The notes under the pieces are model-generated. The model did no database searches and was not told the origin of the DNA. It worked only from the letters and a program-made list of their open reading frames with translations. Shown here piece by piece: positions 24,950 through 32,554 of a stretch of 64,000 nucleotides of DNA. The position numbers were made by a program, and so were the translations under genes. Within the stretch, counting starts at the first letter, position 1. Each line of letters opens with the position of its first letter. Source of the stretch: an uncultured Muribaculaceae bacterium (GTDB lineage Bacteria; Bacteroidota; Bacteroidia; Bacteroidales; Muribaculaceae); NCBI GenBank assembly GCA_905233915.1, contig CAJOFM010000001.1, positions 145,475 through 209,474 on the forward strand. The letters run 5' to 3'.

Positions 24950-25573
24950 ATGAAAGATAAGAGAAATAAAGGGAAAAAGACGCTCGCTGCGGTAGTTGCC
25001 GCGGGGCTCACGCCGGGTTTCGTTGCTGCCAGCACCGCAGGTCTGTCCAATCAGGGCTCCAATGCTGGAATCACCGCTGCCGATATGGTCGCCATTGACG
25101 GCACAACTTACAGTTTTGACGAGCTATATGCCATGCAACGTGGAGACACTGTGGAGACACAAATAGAGCTCCCCGAAGTCATAGTCAAATCATTGCCTCG
25201 AGCCACAAAGTATGGTGCCATAATGCCTAAACCGGTCAATGAAACTATCTATCGTGCCGTTGTGCAGATGCCACAGTTCCCGCTTGGCGAGGCTGCACTG
25301 ATAAAGTACATTGAATCACATATCATTTATCCTCCCATGGCTGCCGAAAACAATGTTCAGGGTAGAGTCGTTGTGCAGTTTGTTGTGAATAAAGACGGTA
25401 GCATAGGCGAAGTGAAGGTTGTGCGCTCGGTGGATAAGGACCTTGATGCCGAGGCCGTCCGTGTTATCAAGTCGATGCCCAAGTTTATTCCCGGCCGCCA
25501 AAATGGACAAGCTGTGAGCGTATGGTACACGCTGCCTGTACCATTCAAACTGCCAGTAAAAAACAATCACTAA
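24950..25573 (+). CDS. Secreted leader protein 1 with TonB C-terminal domain
   Basis: 207 residues from the ATG at 24950 (a GTG lies 3 bp earlier). Residues 1-63 match two downstream proteins: a basic start (KDKRNKGKK), a hydrophobic stretch (TLAAVVAAGLTPGFVAAS), then ITAADMVAIDGTTYSFDELY and AMQ. A short motif ATKYGAIMPKP at 85-95 recurs in modified form in the siblings. Residues about 100-200 are a TonB C-terminal domain (GEAALIKYIESHI, GRVVVQFVVNKDGSIGEVKV). There is no separate transmembrane anchor or proline-rich spacer as in true TonB, so it is probably exported rather than an energy transducer. It follows the radical SAM gene by 39 bp. The conserved segment after the signal-like stretch may be a recognition leader; this is inference. 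Confidence 0.8.
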   Translation: MKDKRNKGKKTLAAVVAAGLTPGFVAASTAGLSNQGSNAGITAADMVAIDGTTYSFDELYAMQRGDTVETQIELPEVIVKSLPRATKYGAIMPKPVNETIYRAVVQMPQFPLGEAALIKYIESHIIYPPMAAENNVQGRVVVQFVVNKDGSIGEVKVVRSVDKDLDAEAVRVIKSMPKFIPGRQNGQAVSVWYTLPVPFKLPVKNNH

Positions 25574-25587
25574 AAACATTTGGAATG

Positions 25588-26262
25588 ATGAAAGAGAAAA
25601 ATAGAGGGAAAAAGACGCTCGCTGCGGTGGGTGCTGTGGTTGCTGCAGGGCTCACGCCGGGATTCGTTGCTGCCAGCGCCGCAGGTGCGGCTCTTCAGGC
25701 CCCCAATGCTCCATTCACCGCTGCCGACGTGGTCGCCATCGACGGCACAACTTACAGTTTTGACGAATTATATGCCATGCAACGTGGAGAATCTGTGGAC
25801 ACAATAGAGATGCATATCGTACTTGAAGAATCAAATGCCACTTTGTATGGAGTAATAATTCCTATACCCAATAATTCCCATAAAGTTCAGAGGGATAAAG
25901 CTAAGAAGGATAACGTTAAGAAGGATAACGTTAAGAAGAATGACGACACTGTCTATCGTAGCGTTGAGCAGATGCCCCGATTCCCGGGTGGCGAGGCTGC
26001 GTTGATGAAGTACATCAACTCCCATATCAATTATCCTACCGCGGCTGCCATGAATAAAATAGAAGGCAATGTCGTTGTGCAGTTTGTTGTGAAAAAAGAC
26101 GGAAGTATCGGTGAAGTGAAGGTTGTCCGCTCAGTGGAGAAGAACCTTGACAGGGAAGCCGTCCGCGTTATCAAGTCGTTGCCCAAGTTCACTCCCGGCC
26201 GCCAAAATGGTGAAGCAGTGAACGTATGGTACACGTTGCCTGTTCCATTCAAGCTGAAATAG
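25588..26262 (+). CDS. Secreted leader protein 2 with TonB C-terminal domain
   Basis: 224 residues from the ATG at 25588 (another ATG at 25585; the open frame from 25522 overlaps the previous gene and is rejected by comparison with the siblings). The first 66 residues nearly repeat protein 1: KKTLAAVGAVVAAGLTPGF, then TAADVVAIDGTTYSFDELY and AMQRG. The motif ATLYGVIIPIP lies at 84-94. It differs by a linker with three DNVKK-type repeats (about residues 101-118). The TonB C-terminal domain (GEAALMKYINSHI, GNVVVQFVVKKDGSIGEVKV) is closely related to that of protein 1, so the genes look like a tandem duplication. The gap is 14 bp. Confidence 0.8.
   Translation: MKEKNRGKKTLAAVGAVVAAGLTPGFVAASAAGAALQAPNAPFTAADVVAIDGTTYSFDELYAMQRGESVDTIEMHIVLEESNATLYGVIIPIPNNSHKVQRDKAKKDNVKKDNVKKNDDTVYRSVEQMPRFPGGEAALMKYINSHINYPTAAAMNKIEGNVVVQFVVKKDGSIGEVKVVRSVEKNLDREAVRVIKSLPKFTPGRQNGEAVNVWYTLPVPFKLK
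25895..25942 (+). repeat. In-frame 15-bp repeats coding the DNVKK linker
   Basis: GATAACGTTAAGAAG is present in two exact units with degenerate flanking units, extending the linker between the leader region and the TonB domain. Confidence 0.6.
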
Positions 26263-26388
26263 AGAAATCAGCACAGCAAAAGAGTATTAAACCATAAATA
26301 TCCTCCCTGAAAAGCCCGTGAGGACTGGCCAGATGATAGGCAGAAGTGAAGCGAAGCGGAACTCCTGTTAACGACACATGCCACAAAC

Positions 26389-26582
26389 TAGCCCCGCTAG
26401 GGGCGATACTTTCTCTGCCGCCCCGATGGGGCTTGGATGATTGCCCCACTATTGCAGGGGTTTCACTCGGCTTCGCCTCGTTGCACCCCTGCCTATACTC
26501 TAAACGCTCCTAACGGAGCTTTTATCAAGCATCACTGCCGAGAACTCCTGACTTGCTCTAAACGCTCCTAACGGAGCTTTTT
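26389..26582 (+). repeat. Multi-hairpin dispersed repeat, copy B
   Basis: Fills nearly half of the 446-bp gap between leader proteins 2 and 3. It has the same modules as copy A: GCCCCGATGGGGC, GCAGGGGT...ACCCCTGC, and the last hairpin (CTCTAAACGCTCCTAACGGA) twice, from 26499 and 26557. The remainder of the gap (26263-26388 and 26583-26708) shows no gene and no consensus promoter. Confidence 0.75.
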
Positions 26583-26708
26583 GCGACCCACTCCAAACGT
26601 CCCTGCCTGTGGTCTCGCGGGTCTTACGGAGCATTTAACGGAGCCAAGGGGCATTAAACTCTAAGGGCGTATTTTAGTCTAAAGAATATAATACTCTAAC
26701 GCCATAAC

Positions 26709-27329
26709 ATGAAGAAAGACAAAAATAAAGGGAAAAAGACGCTCGCTGCGGTGGGTGCCGTGGTTGCCGCAGGGCTAACACCAGGTGCCATTGTTGCCAG
26801 CGCCGCAGGAATGCCCCCTCAAAGCCCCAATGTTGAAATCACTGCTGCCCAGGTGGTCTCTATCGCCGGCAGCACCTATAGTTTTGATGAATTGTTCGCC
26901 ATGCAAGAACGTGTCAACGGTCCACGCCAAGAACAACCGCAACACGCATCAAGGTATGGCATACCACGCCCTCAAACTCAACACCAAACAATGTATGGTG
27001 CGATGCGCCCCATACACCCCCCACATCCAAAACCGCCTATTGAAATTCATGTGTCGGCGAGACTGGACACGATTCAAAAGGGCCTCATTGAGTATTGCAT
27101 CCAGTTGCTTGATGCTGATTCCTATACCCGAGGTGTCGATTTTGACCTTGACAGCGACTTGACCCGTGAAATAGAAATGAGTGAAGAGCAGCTGAAGGAA
27201 CTCAAGGCATTCATCGAGGAATACTACGGCGTGGAAGTGTCTCACCACCGTTTCCGTCTCCAAGGTCAGCTCAACACGTTGCGCCTCATCTCGGAATACA
27301 TCTTCAAGCTAAAAACCGTTTGGGACTAA
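26709..27329 (+). CDS. Secreted leader protein 3 with a carrier-protein-like C-terminal domain
   Basis: 206 residues. The first 66 residues match leader proteins 1 and 2 (KKTLAAVGAVVAAGLTPGAI, then ITAAQVVSIAGSTYSFDELF and AMQ), but the rest is unrelated to TonB. Residues 80-110 are Pro/His/Gln-rich and hold two YG motifs (ASRYGIPRP at 80-88; MYGAMRPIHP at 95-104). Residues about 115-206 are helical; FDLDSDLTREIEMSEEQLKE followed by FIEEYYGVEV and ISEYI resembles the helix II-III region of an acyl carrier protein, although the usual DSL becomes MSE. It lies 446 bp behind protein 2, beyond repeat copy B. Sharing a leader but not a cargo is the strongest argument that the leader has its own function. 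Confidence 0.75.
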   Translation: MKKDKNKGKKTLAAVGAVVAAGLTPGAIVASAAGMPPQSPNVEITAAQVVSIAGSTYSFDELFAMQERVNGPRQEQPQHASRYGIPRPQTQHQTMYGAMRPIHPPHPKPPIEIHVSARLDTIQKGLIEYCIQLLDADSYTRGVDFDLDSDLTREIEMSEEQLKELKAFIEEYYGVEVSHHRFRLQGQLNTLRLISEYIFKLKTVWD

Positions 27330-27330
27330 A

Positions 27331-27366
27331 GGAGTTAGAAGTTAGGAGTTAGGAGTTAGAAGTTAA
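27331..27366 (+). repeat. GGAGTTA heptamer array, right side of the BspA-like gene stop
   Basis: Five GGAGTTA/GAAGTTA heptamers in a row. It lies in the 58-bp convergent gap. The same heptamer array, followed by the same TTCACTGTTAACT tail, recurs at 29576-29655, so the BspA-like gene lies between direct repeats. Confidence 0.7.
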
Positions 27367-27387
27367 CTTTTCACTGTTAACTAATGC

Positions 27388-29490
27388 CTAAGGGATGCGG
27401 ACGGGGCGGACAGAATTGCCGAAGGATCGGGTGCCAGTGGACGGAGCACGCCAACCCTCATAATGGAACATCAAGCGGTAGGCAAAGTCGCAGATATTAG
27501 TGTAGAGTTCGCGAGACCAGATGTCGCCACTTGTGCCTTCACCAGTGTTGTTGTCTCCCCAGTTGAAGCCCGCAGCGGGCAAGAACATGGTATTCCCGTT
27601 GGGACCTGTCACCAATATGCCCTTCACACCATTCAATTCTGTCCATTGCTGGGTGCAGTTACTGTATAATTCTACGAGCTGCTCAACGGTGGGCATGCGC
27701 CACGATGGTCCCCAGTTCACATAGGCAGCATCATCTTCAGGATCCAGTTCAATCTTGTTGTCAACCGTTCCATCACTGCTATTGTTACAATATTTCGTCA
27801 GAAGACCGTCTTCGCACCACTTGTAGGTATACCAATTGTAGGTTTCCTTGGGTGCGGTCTCGCCCCAAGCGAACTGATGGCCGAACTCCTCGGGAGCATT
27901 GGCACCCACGTTGCACGTTGCCCACAGCGTGCCACTGGGCAAGCCCAAGTCCACCCACTCGTGCTCTGGTTCCTCATGAGCGCTCACGATGATGTCGATA
28001 ATAACATTGATGTCGGCAATGGTAATCTCACCATCACTGTTCACGTCGGCACGAGCGGCATAAATATCTCTTCCCAGGATAATGTCAACAACGGCATTGA
28101 TATCACTAAGATCGATCTCGCCGTCAAGGTTCACATCACCTCGCAGGTACTCCTCCGGCATCACATCGTCCACAATCTGCTCGAAGTAGGGATACCAATG
28201 CTCATCGGCTTGATAGGCATCGGCTGCGCCCTGCGGCACATGCAGAGTGCGCCCTGAATAGTTTTTATCAGACAAATAAAAAGTAGCGCTGCCACAGGTC
28301 ACACTCGAGAGGTCGGCGATATGGCTATACACATCTGTCAACCCAGTGCATTTCCAAAATGCCCTCGTGCCAATGGCGGAAACCGAGCCGGGGATGGTCA
28401 AGCACGTCAACCCGCTGCATTCAACGAACGCATAATTGCCAATTGAGGTAACCGAGCAAGGAATCGTCACGCTCGTCAGCCCACTGCACATCAAGAACAT
28501 ACCCTCCATGATGCTGGTGACCGAAGAGGGAATAGTCACACTCGTCAGCCCACTGCAGCGCATGAATGCATATTTGCCGATGCTGGTGACCGAAGAGGGA
28601 ATAGCGACACTTGTCAAGCCGCTGCAGTCCTGGAAAGCATTCTCGCCGATGGCAGTGACCGACTCAGGGATGGCGATGCTGGTCAACCCGCTCATGCCCG
28701 CGAACGCATAATCACCTATACTTGTAACGGTGCTGGGAATGAGCGTATTCTGACAACCCGCAAACAATCTATTGCTTGCCGTCTCAATGATAGCATTACA
28801 ATTATCACGGGAATCGTATGCTGCGTTGCCGTTATCCACAATGATACTCTCCAAGTTGGCACAACCACTGAAGGCTCCCGTGCCAATGCCCGTGACAGAG
28901 CCAGGGATGACTACACTCGTCAAGCCGACACAGCCAGCAAAAGCACCCATGCGGATACCAGCGACAGAGTTTGGGATGACCGTGCTTTGACAGCCTGCCC
29001 ACAAAATATTGTTTGCTGTCAGAATGACTGCATTACAGTCATCACGGGAATCATACCTCGGATTATCACTTGCCACGACAAGACGCGACAGATTTCTATT
29101 GTAAGAAAACACATTGTCGCCAATGTATGTGACAGCGCTGCCGATGTTCACACTCGTCAGATTGTCACAATGAGCGAACGCCTGGATGCCGATTATACTA
29201 ACTGAGTTACCAATGGTCACACTCGTCAGCCCATTGCAGCCACTGAAAGCCTGGTCGTCGATGACTTTGACAGTGTAGGTAGAGCCGTTGTAAGTCACGG
29301 TTTCGGGGATGGTCACGTCACCCGAATATTTGTTTGTACTAGGGGATTCGGTCACTTCGACAATGCCTGCGTTGCTGCGAAAGTTATAGTAAATGCCGTC
29401 CACCTCGAAATCGTAGGCATAGGCAGCAGTGGCTGGCAACAACAGGGCCAGCAGCAGGAGTGTGGATGTAATCAGACTTCTCATTTTCAT
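27388..29490 (-). CDS. BspA-like leucine-rich surface protein with dockerin-like pair and C-terminal paralogous domain
   Basis: A 700-residue secreted protein (signal MKMRSLITSTLLLLALLLPA). From about residue 70 to 420 it consists of BspA/TpLRR repeats of about 23 residues, each with a core such as CSGLTSVTIPSSVTSIGKYA. Next is a dockerin-like pair of EF-hand repeats (GDVNLDGEIDLSDINAVVDI and ADVNSDGEITIADINVIIDI, about 470-530). The last 160 residues start WVDLGLPSGTLWATCNVGA and end GNSVRPVRIP, matching the Fibrobacter succinogenes major paralogous type domain. BspA-like proteins bind host matrix or other cells. It is single-gene with its own -7 element. Confidence 0.9.
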   Translation of the reverse strand: MKMRSLITSTLLLLALLLPATAAYAYDFEVDGIYYNFRSNAGIVEVTESPSTNKYSGDVTIPETVTYNGSTYTVKVIDDQAFSGCNGLTSVTIGNSVSIIGIQAFAHCDNLTSVNIGSAVTYIGDNVFSYNRNLSRLVVASDNPRYDSRDDCNAVILTANNILWAGCQSTVIPNSVAGIRMGAFAGCVGLTSVVIPGSVTGIGTGAFSGCANLESIIVDNGNAAYDSRDNCNAIIETASNRLFAGCQNTLIPSTVTSIGDYAFAGMSGLTSIAIPESVTAIGENAFQDCSGLTSVAIPSSVTSIGKYAFMRCSGLTSVTIPSSVTSIMEGMFLMCSGLTSVTIPCSVTSIGNYAFVECSGLTCLTIPGSVSAIGTRAFWKCTGLTDVYSHIADLSSVTCGSATFYLSDKNYSGRTLHVPQGAADAYQADEHWYPYFEQIVDDVMPEEYLRGDVNLDGEIDLSDINAVVDIILGRDIYAARADVNSDGEITIADINVIIDIIVSAHEEPEHEWVDLGLPSGTLWATCNVGANAPEEFGHQFAWGETAPKETYNWYTYKWCEDGLLTKYCNNSSDGTVDNKIELDPEDDAAYVNWGPSWRMPTVEQLVELYSNCTQQWTELNGVKGILVTGPNGNTMFLPAAGFNWGDNNTGEGTSGDIWSRELYTNICDFAYRLMFHYEGWRAPSTGTRSFGNSVRPVRIP

Positions 29491-29518
29491 TTCAGGTGTT
29501 GAATGTTAATTGCTGTCG

Positions 29519-29526
29519 CAAAAGTA
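29519..29526 (-). promoter_or_regulatory. -7 element of the BspA-like gene
   Basis: Minus-strand TACTTTTG, 28 bp upstream of the ATG at 29490. No clear -33 box. Confidence 0.55.
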
Positions 29527-29575
29527 ACTAAAAAAAATCGTGCTAACAAGTTTTCAACGACCAATCAGAACGAAG

Positions 29576-29640
29576 GGAGTTAGGAGTTAGGAGTTAGGAG
29601 TTAGAAGTTAGAAGTTAGAAGTTAGAAGTTAGGAGTTAAC
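29576..29640 (+). repeat. GGAGTTA heptamer array, left partner
   Basis: About nine consecutive GGAGTTA/GAAGTTA units, then CTGTTCACTGTTAACT. Same orientation as the 27331 array. Confidence 0.75.
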
Positions 29641-29660
29641 TGTTCACTGTTAACTGTTAA

Positions 29661-30695
29661 CTAACGCTTTGTCGCGGCTGTCACCCACACAGGGTCGGTG
29701 TCCATGACAGGTTTGTTGACGGCCATCACGCCCGAGAGGTTGTGCGGCACGTAGGGTTCTTCCAGATAGCGGATGTCGTCGGCTGTCAACTTAATGTCGA
29801 GCGAGCGCACGGCGCCCTCGATGTGGTGGAGTTTGGTGGCTCCCACGATGGGTGATTCCACCTTGGTCAGCAACCAGGCCAGTGAAATCTGCGTCATCTC
29901 CACGCCGTAGCGGTCGGCCAGTTCCACGACGCGCTCCACGATACGGTTGTCTTGCTCGGCCGTCGCGTCATACTTGAAATGCATGAAGGAGTCCTTCTCC
30001 TGGCGCAGCGAGGTTTCACCTGGGCGCTTTGCCAGCTTGCCTGAGGCCAGTGCGCTGTAGGGCGTCTGTGCGATGTTATCCTCGCGGCACAGCGGCTGCA
30101 TCTCGCGTTCCTCCTCACGCATAATCAGATTGTAATGGTTCTGCACACTGATGAACTTCGCCCAACCGTTCTTCTCGGCCAGGGCGTTCATCTTGGCCAA
30201 CTGATAGGCATAGGCGTTGGCAATGCCGATGTAGCGGGCCTTGCCCGAACGGACGGCCTCGTTCATGCCTTCCAGAATTTCCTCGGCGGGCGTCTTGTAG
30301 TCCCAGATGTGGTAGATGTACAGGTCCACATAGTCCATGCCCAGGTGCTGCAGGCTGCTGTCGATGTTGTTCAGCACATGCTGGCGGCCATTGATGCCAT
30401 TGGCAATCTCCTCGTCGGTGCGCGGCAGGAATTTGGTGGCCACGACCACGTCCTCGCGCCGTGCCATGTTGCGCAAGGCCCGCCCCACATACTGCTCAGA
30501 GGTACCCAATTGGTAAGCGATGGCCGTGTCAAAGAAGTTCACGCCCAAGTCAAGCGAGCGGCGGATGATTTCCCGTGTCGGCTCCTCGCCGATGGTCCAT
30601 GAATGCTGGCCGATGGTCGGGTCGCCGAAGCCCATACAACCCAAACAGATGCGTGACACGCGCAAGTCAGAATTCCCCAGTTTTACGTATTCCAT
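29661..30695 (-). CDS. Aldo/keto reductase (YhdN/Tas-like)
   Basis: A 344-residue aldo/keto reductase. Catalytic Asp and Tyr sit in NFFDTAIAYQLG, Lys in VVATKF, and His in LYIYHIWD. The GIANAYAYQL segment and the C-terminal IVGATKLHHIEGA match the longer AKR11/12-type enzymes. It reduces carbonyl compounds with NADPH. It is divergent from the second redox cluster (30845 onward), with a TATCTTTG element 30 bp upstream, and likely belongs to that regulon. Substrate unknown. Confidence 0.88.
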   Translation of the reverse strand: MEYVKLGNSDLRVSRICLGCMGFGDPTIGQHSWTIGEEPTREIIRRSLDLGVNFFDTAIAYQLGTSEQYVGRALRNMARREDVVVATKFLPRTDEEIANGINGRQHVLNNIDSSLQHLGMDYVDLYIYHIWDYKTPAEEILEGMNEAVRSGKARYIGIANAYAYQLAKMNALAEKNGWAKFISVQNHYNLIMREEEREMQPLCREDNIAQTPYSALASGKLAKRPGETSLRQEKDSFMHFKYDATAEQDNRIVERVVELADRYGVEMTQISLAWLLTKVESPIVGATKLHHIEGAVRSLDIKLTADDIRYLEEPYVPHNLSGVMAVNKPVMDTDPVWVTAATKR

Positions 30696-30724
30696 AACCC
30701 AAATTATTTATTATTTCCAAGACA

Positions 30725-30732
30725 CAAAGATA
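30725..30732 (-). promoter_or_regulatory. -7 element of the 29661 aldo/keto reductase gene
   Basis: Minus-strand TATCTTTG, 29 bp upstream of the ATG. Confidence 0.6.
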
Positions 30733-30810
30733 CAAAAACTTATTGTTGTTAGTATAGAAGAAAATGAAAAAAGTGAGGGTTTAGTGAACCGCCTATGTCG
30801 GATTTTTGTT

Positions 30811-30818
30811 TACTTTTG
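30811..30818 (+). promoter_or_regulatory. -7 element of the second redox cluster
   Basis: TACTTTTG, 26 bp upstream of the ATG at 30845. It rules out the in-frame ATG at 30806. No -33 box, suggesting activator dependence. Confidence 0.6.
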
Positions 30819-30844
30819 GAGCAAGTAATCAATTTAATAATCAC

Positions 30845-31627
30845 ATGAAGAGGATATTGACATGGATGCTGGCGCTTGCCGTGGTGGCTGGCGCGGGCGC
30901 TAAGACCAAGGCGGTGAAAACGCAGCCGCAACTGAAGTTTGACCCGTCAATCGGCGAAACGAGGACCTTGACGATGCCCGATGTGCAGGCGGCTATCAGT
31001 GAGGCCATTTATGCGCTCGACACATTGGGAGCCGACGGCATCAAGCTGGCGACTAACGTTCAGGGACAATACCTGGGTTCGCCCGAGCTGGACACCCTCT
31101 TTGCCGTGCTCAACCAGCGGCAAGCGGTCATCATCCTGCATCCGCATTGCCCTGACCCCGTCAACCACGAGGTGATGGCACAGACGCCGCTCGCCATGCA
31201 GGAATACCTGTCTGAAACCACCCGCGCCGTGACCAACATGATCAGCCGCAATGTGCTGGCACGCTATCTTAGTGTGAAGGTCGTTGTACCCCATTGCGGG
31301 GCCTATCTGCCGCTGGCCGTGCCGCGCATGAAGTCGCTCACGCCCGTCATGCAGGCCAACAAGATGGTGGGCGACATCGATTGGGAAGCCAACCTCGCCG
31401 CGCTCTACTATGACCTGGCGGGAGCCCATTCGCCCGAAACCATCCGCATGATGCTGACAATCACCACTCCCGACCATCTGCTGTATGGCTCGGACTATCC
31501 CTATGTAGCCCCGCAGGTGCTCACACAGGGCCTCGCGAGGATGAGACAGTACCTCACCGACGAGCCCGACCTGGCAACGTTCAAGGAGATGTTCCTGTGG
31601 AAGAATGCTCATCAATTATTCAAATGA
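30845..31627 (+). CDS. Amidohydrolase-family protein lacking its N-terminal metal motif
   Basis: About 260 residues from the ATG at 30845. It has a signal-like start (MKRILTWMLALAVVAGAGAK), about 25 linker residues, and then enters the amidohydrolase_2 barrel at TLTMPDVQAAISEAI. Seen later are the metal-site elements ILHPHCPD, VVPHCGAYLPLA and the Asp in LLYGSDYPY. In intact relatives of this TIM-barrel family (ACMSD-like), about 90-100 residues with the HxH metal motif lie between the signal peptide and the TLP-DV segment. They are missing here, in frame. The protein is probably a degenerate or altered enzyme. It heads the second redox cluster, 10 bp before the cupin/ABM gene. Confidence 0.75.
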   Translation: MKRILTWMLALAVVAGAGAKTKAVKTQPQLKFDPSIGETRTLTMPDVQAAISEAIYALDTLGADGIKLATNVQGQYLGSPELDTLFAVLNQRQAVIILHPHCPDPVNHEVMAQTPLAMQEYLSETTRAVTNMISRNVLARYLSVKVVVPHCGAYLPLAVPRMKSLTPVMQANKMVGDIDWEANLAALYYDLAGAHSPETIRMMLTITTPDHLLYGSDYPYVAPQVLTQGLARMRQYLTDEPDLATFKEMFLWKNAHQLFK

Positions 31628-31637
31628 CCATACACTG

Positions 31638-32417
31638 ATGAAGAAGATATCATTCCTGTTACTGACTGCCCTGCTGAGCCTGACTGCCGCAGTTCAGGCA
31701 CAGACCATTTTTCCAGCCGAGTTCACTGCTCCTGCCGAGTTTAACACGGGCACTGTCCACATCTCGGTACTCAGCCGCAGCGATCGACAGATGACCACCA
31801 ATTTCCTCTTTGAGCAGGGTAGCCGCAACTCGTGGCACTACCATCCTAATGCCACTCAAGTGCTGATGGTGCTCAGCGGCGAGGCCTATTATCAGGAGGA
31901 AGGCAAGCCCAAGCAACTGCTGCGCAAAGGCGACGTGGTGACCACTGCCCCCAATGTGCGGCACTGGAATGGAGCCACCCCCTGGAGCGCAGCCGAGTGC
32001 ATGACCGTTACCGAGATAGTCGAGGGTGAAGAACATGCCGTGCAGTTGCGCAAGGTGACCGACGACGAGTTTTCAAGTCCCGTCACAAGCGAGACGATGA
32101 TTGTCCGCATCGCCGAAATCGAGGTGCATCCGCAGTACCTGGAAGAGTATCTGGCGTTTGCCAACGAGGTGGACCGCCTGAGTGTGGAGCGTGAGCCTGG
32201 CGTCATCTGCCTGTTCCCGATGCAGAACGCCGAGGATTCCACACAGATACGCATCTTGGAAATCTACGCCTCGGATGCAGCCTACCAGGCGCACCTGAAG
32301 ACCGAGCATTTCCAGAAGTACAAGCAGGGCACATTGCACATGGTGAAAAGCCTGAAGCTGCCCACCATGCAGCCCCTTGACCCCGAAACGATGCAGCTGA
32401 TTTTCAAGAAGAAATAA
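31638..32417 (+). CDS. Secreted cupin and ABM-domain protein
   Basis: About 259 residues from the ATG at 31638, with a signal peptide (MKKISFLLLTALLSLTAAVQA). Residues 40-125 form a cupin (NSWHYHPNATQVLMVLSGEA; VRHWNGATPWSAAE). Residues about 155-250 form an antibiotic-biosynthesis-monooxygenase-like (ABM) ferredoxin fold (MIVRIAEIEVHPQYLEEYLA; YQAHLKTEHFQKY). This combination is common in Bacteroidetes stress clusters. It probably binds or oxidises small molecules in the periplasm; activity is not known. Short spacing to the amidohydrolase gene indicates one operon. Confidence 0.85.
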   Translation: MKKISFLLLTALLSLTAAVQAQTIFPAEFTAPAEFNTGTVHISVLSRSDRQMTTNFLFEQGSRNSWHYHPNATQVLMVLSGEAYYQEEGKPKQLLRKGDVVTTAPNVRHWNGATPWSAAECMTVTEIVEGEEHAVQLRKVTDDEFSSPVTSETMIVRIAEIEVHPQYLEEYLAFANEVDRLSVEREPGVICLFPMQNAEDSTQIRILEIYASDAAYQAHLKTEHFQKYKQGTLHMVKSLKLPTMQPLDPETMQLIFKKK

Positions 32418-32522
32418 AGGATCTGCCGGTTTTCGGGAATAATACACTATAATAAACTCCACTTCAGTGAAGTAGATACAACAATCCGTAAAATGGTCAC
32501 ACACCCTTTTGCGGATTGCCAC

Positions 32523-32530
32523 TAATTTTG
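32523..32530 (+). promoter_or_regulatory. -7 element of the flavodoxin-dockerin gene
   Basis: TAATTTTG, 24 bp upstream of the ATG at 32555. The nearest TTTG (32508) is too close for a normal -33 box. Confidence 0.5.
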
Positions 32531-32554
32531 CATTCGATAAAATCTCTATTGACA

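Noticed and set aside
25522-25587. Earlier start for leader protein 2
   Set aside because: It overlaps the preceding gene and adds 22 residues absent from proteins 1 and 3, which begin at the MK-x-K-N-x-GKK segment.
24950-26262. Leader proteins 1 and 2 as true TonB energy transducers
   Set aside because: They carry the TonB C-terminal domain but lack the usual membrane anchor followed by a long proline-rich spacer, and no ExbB/ExbD genes are nearby.
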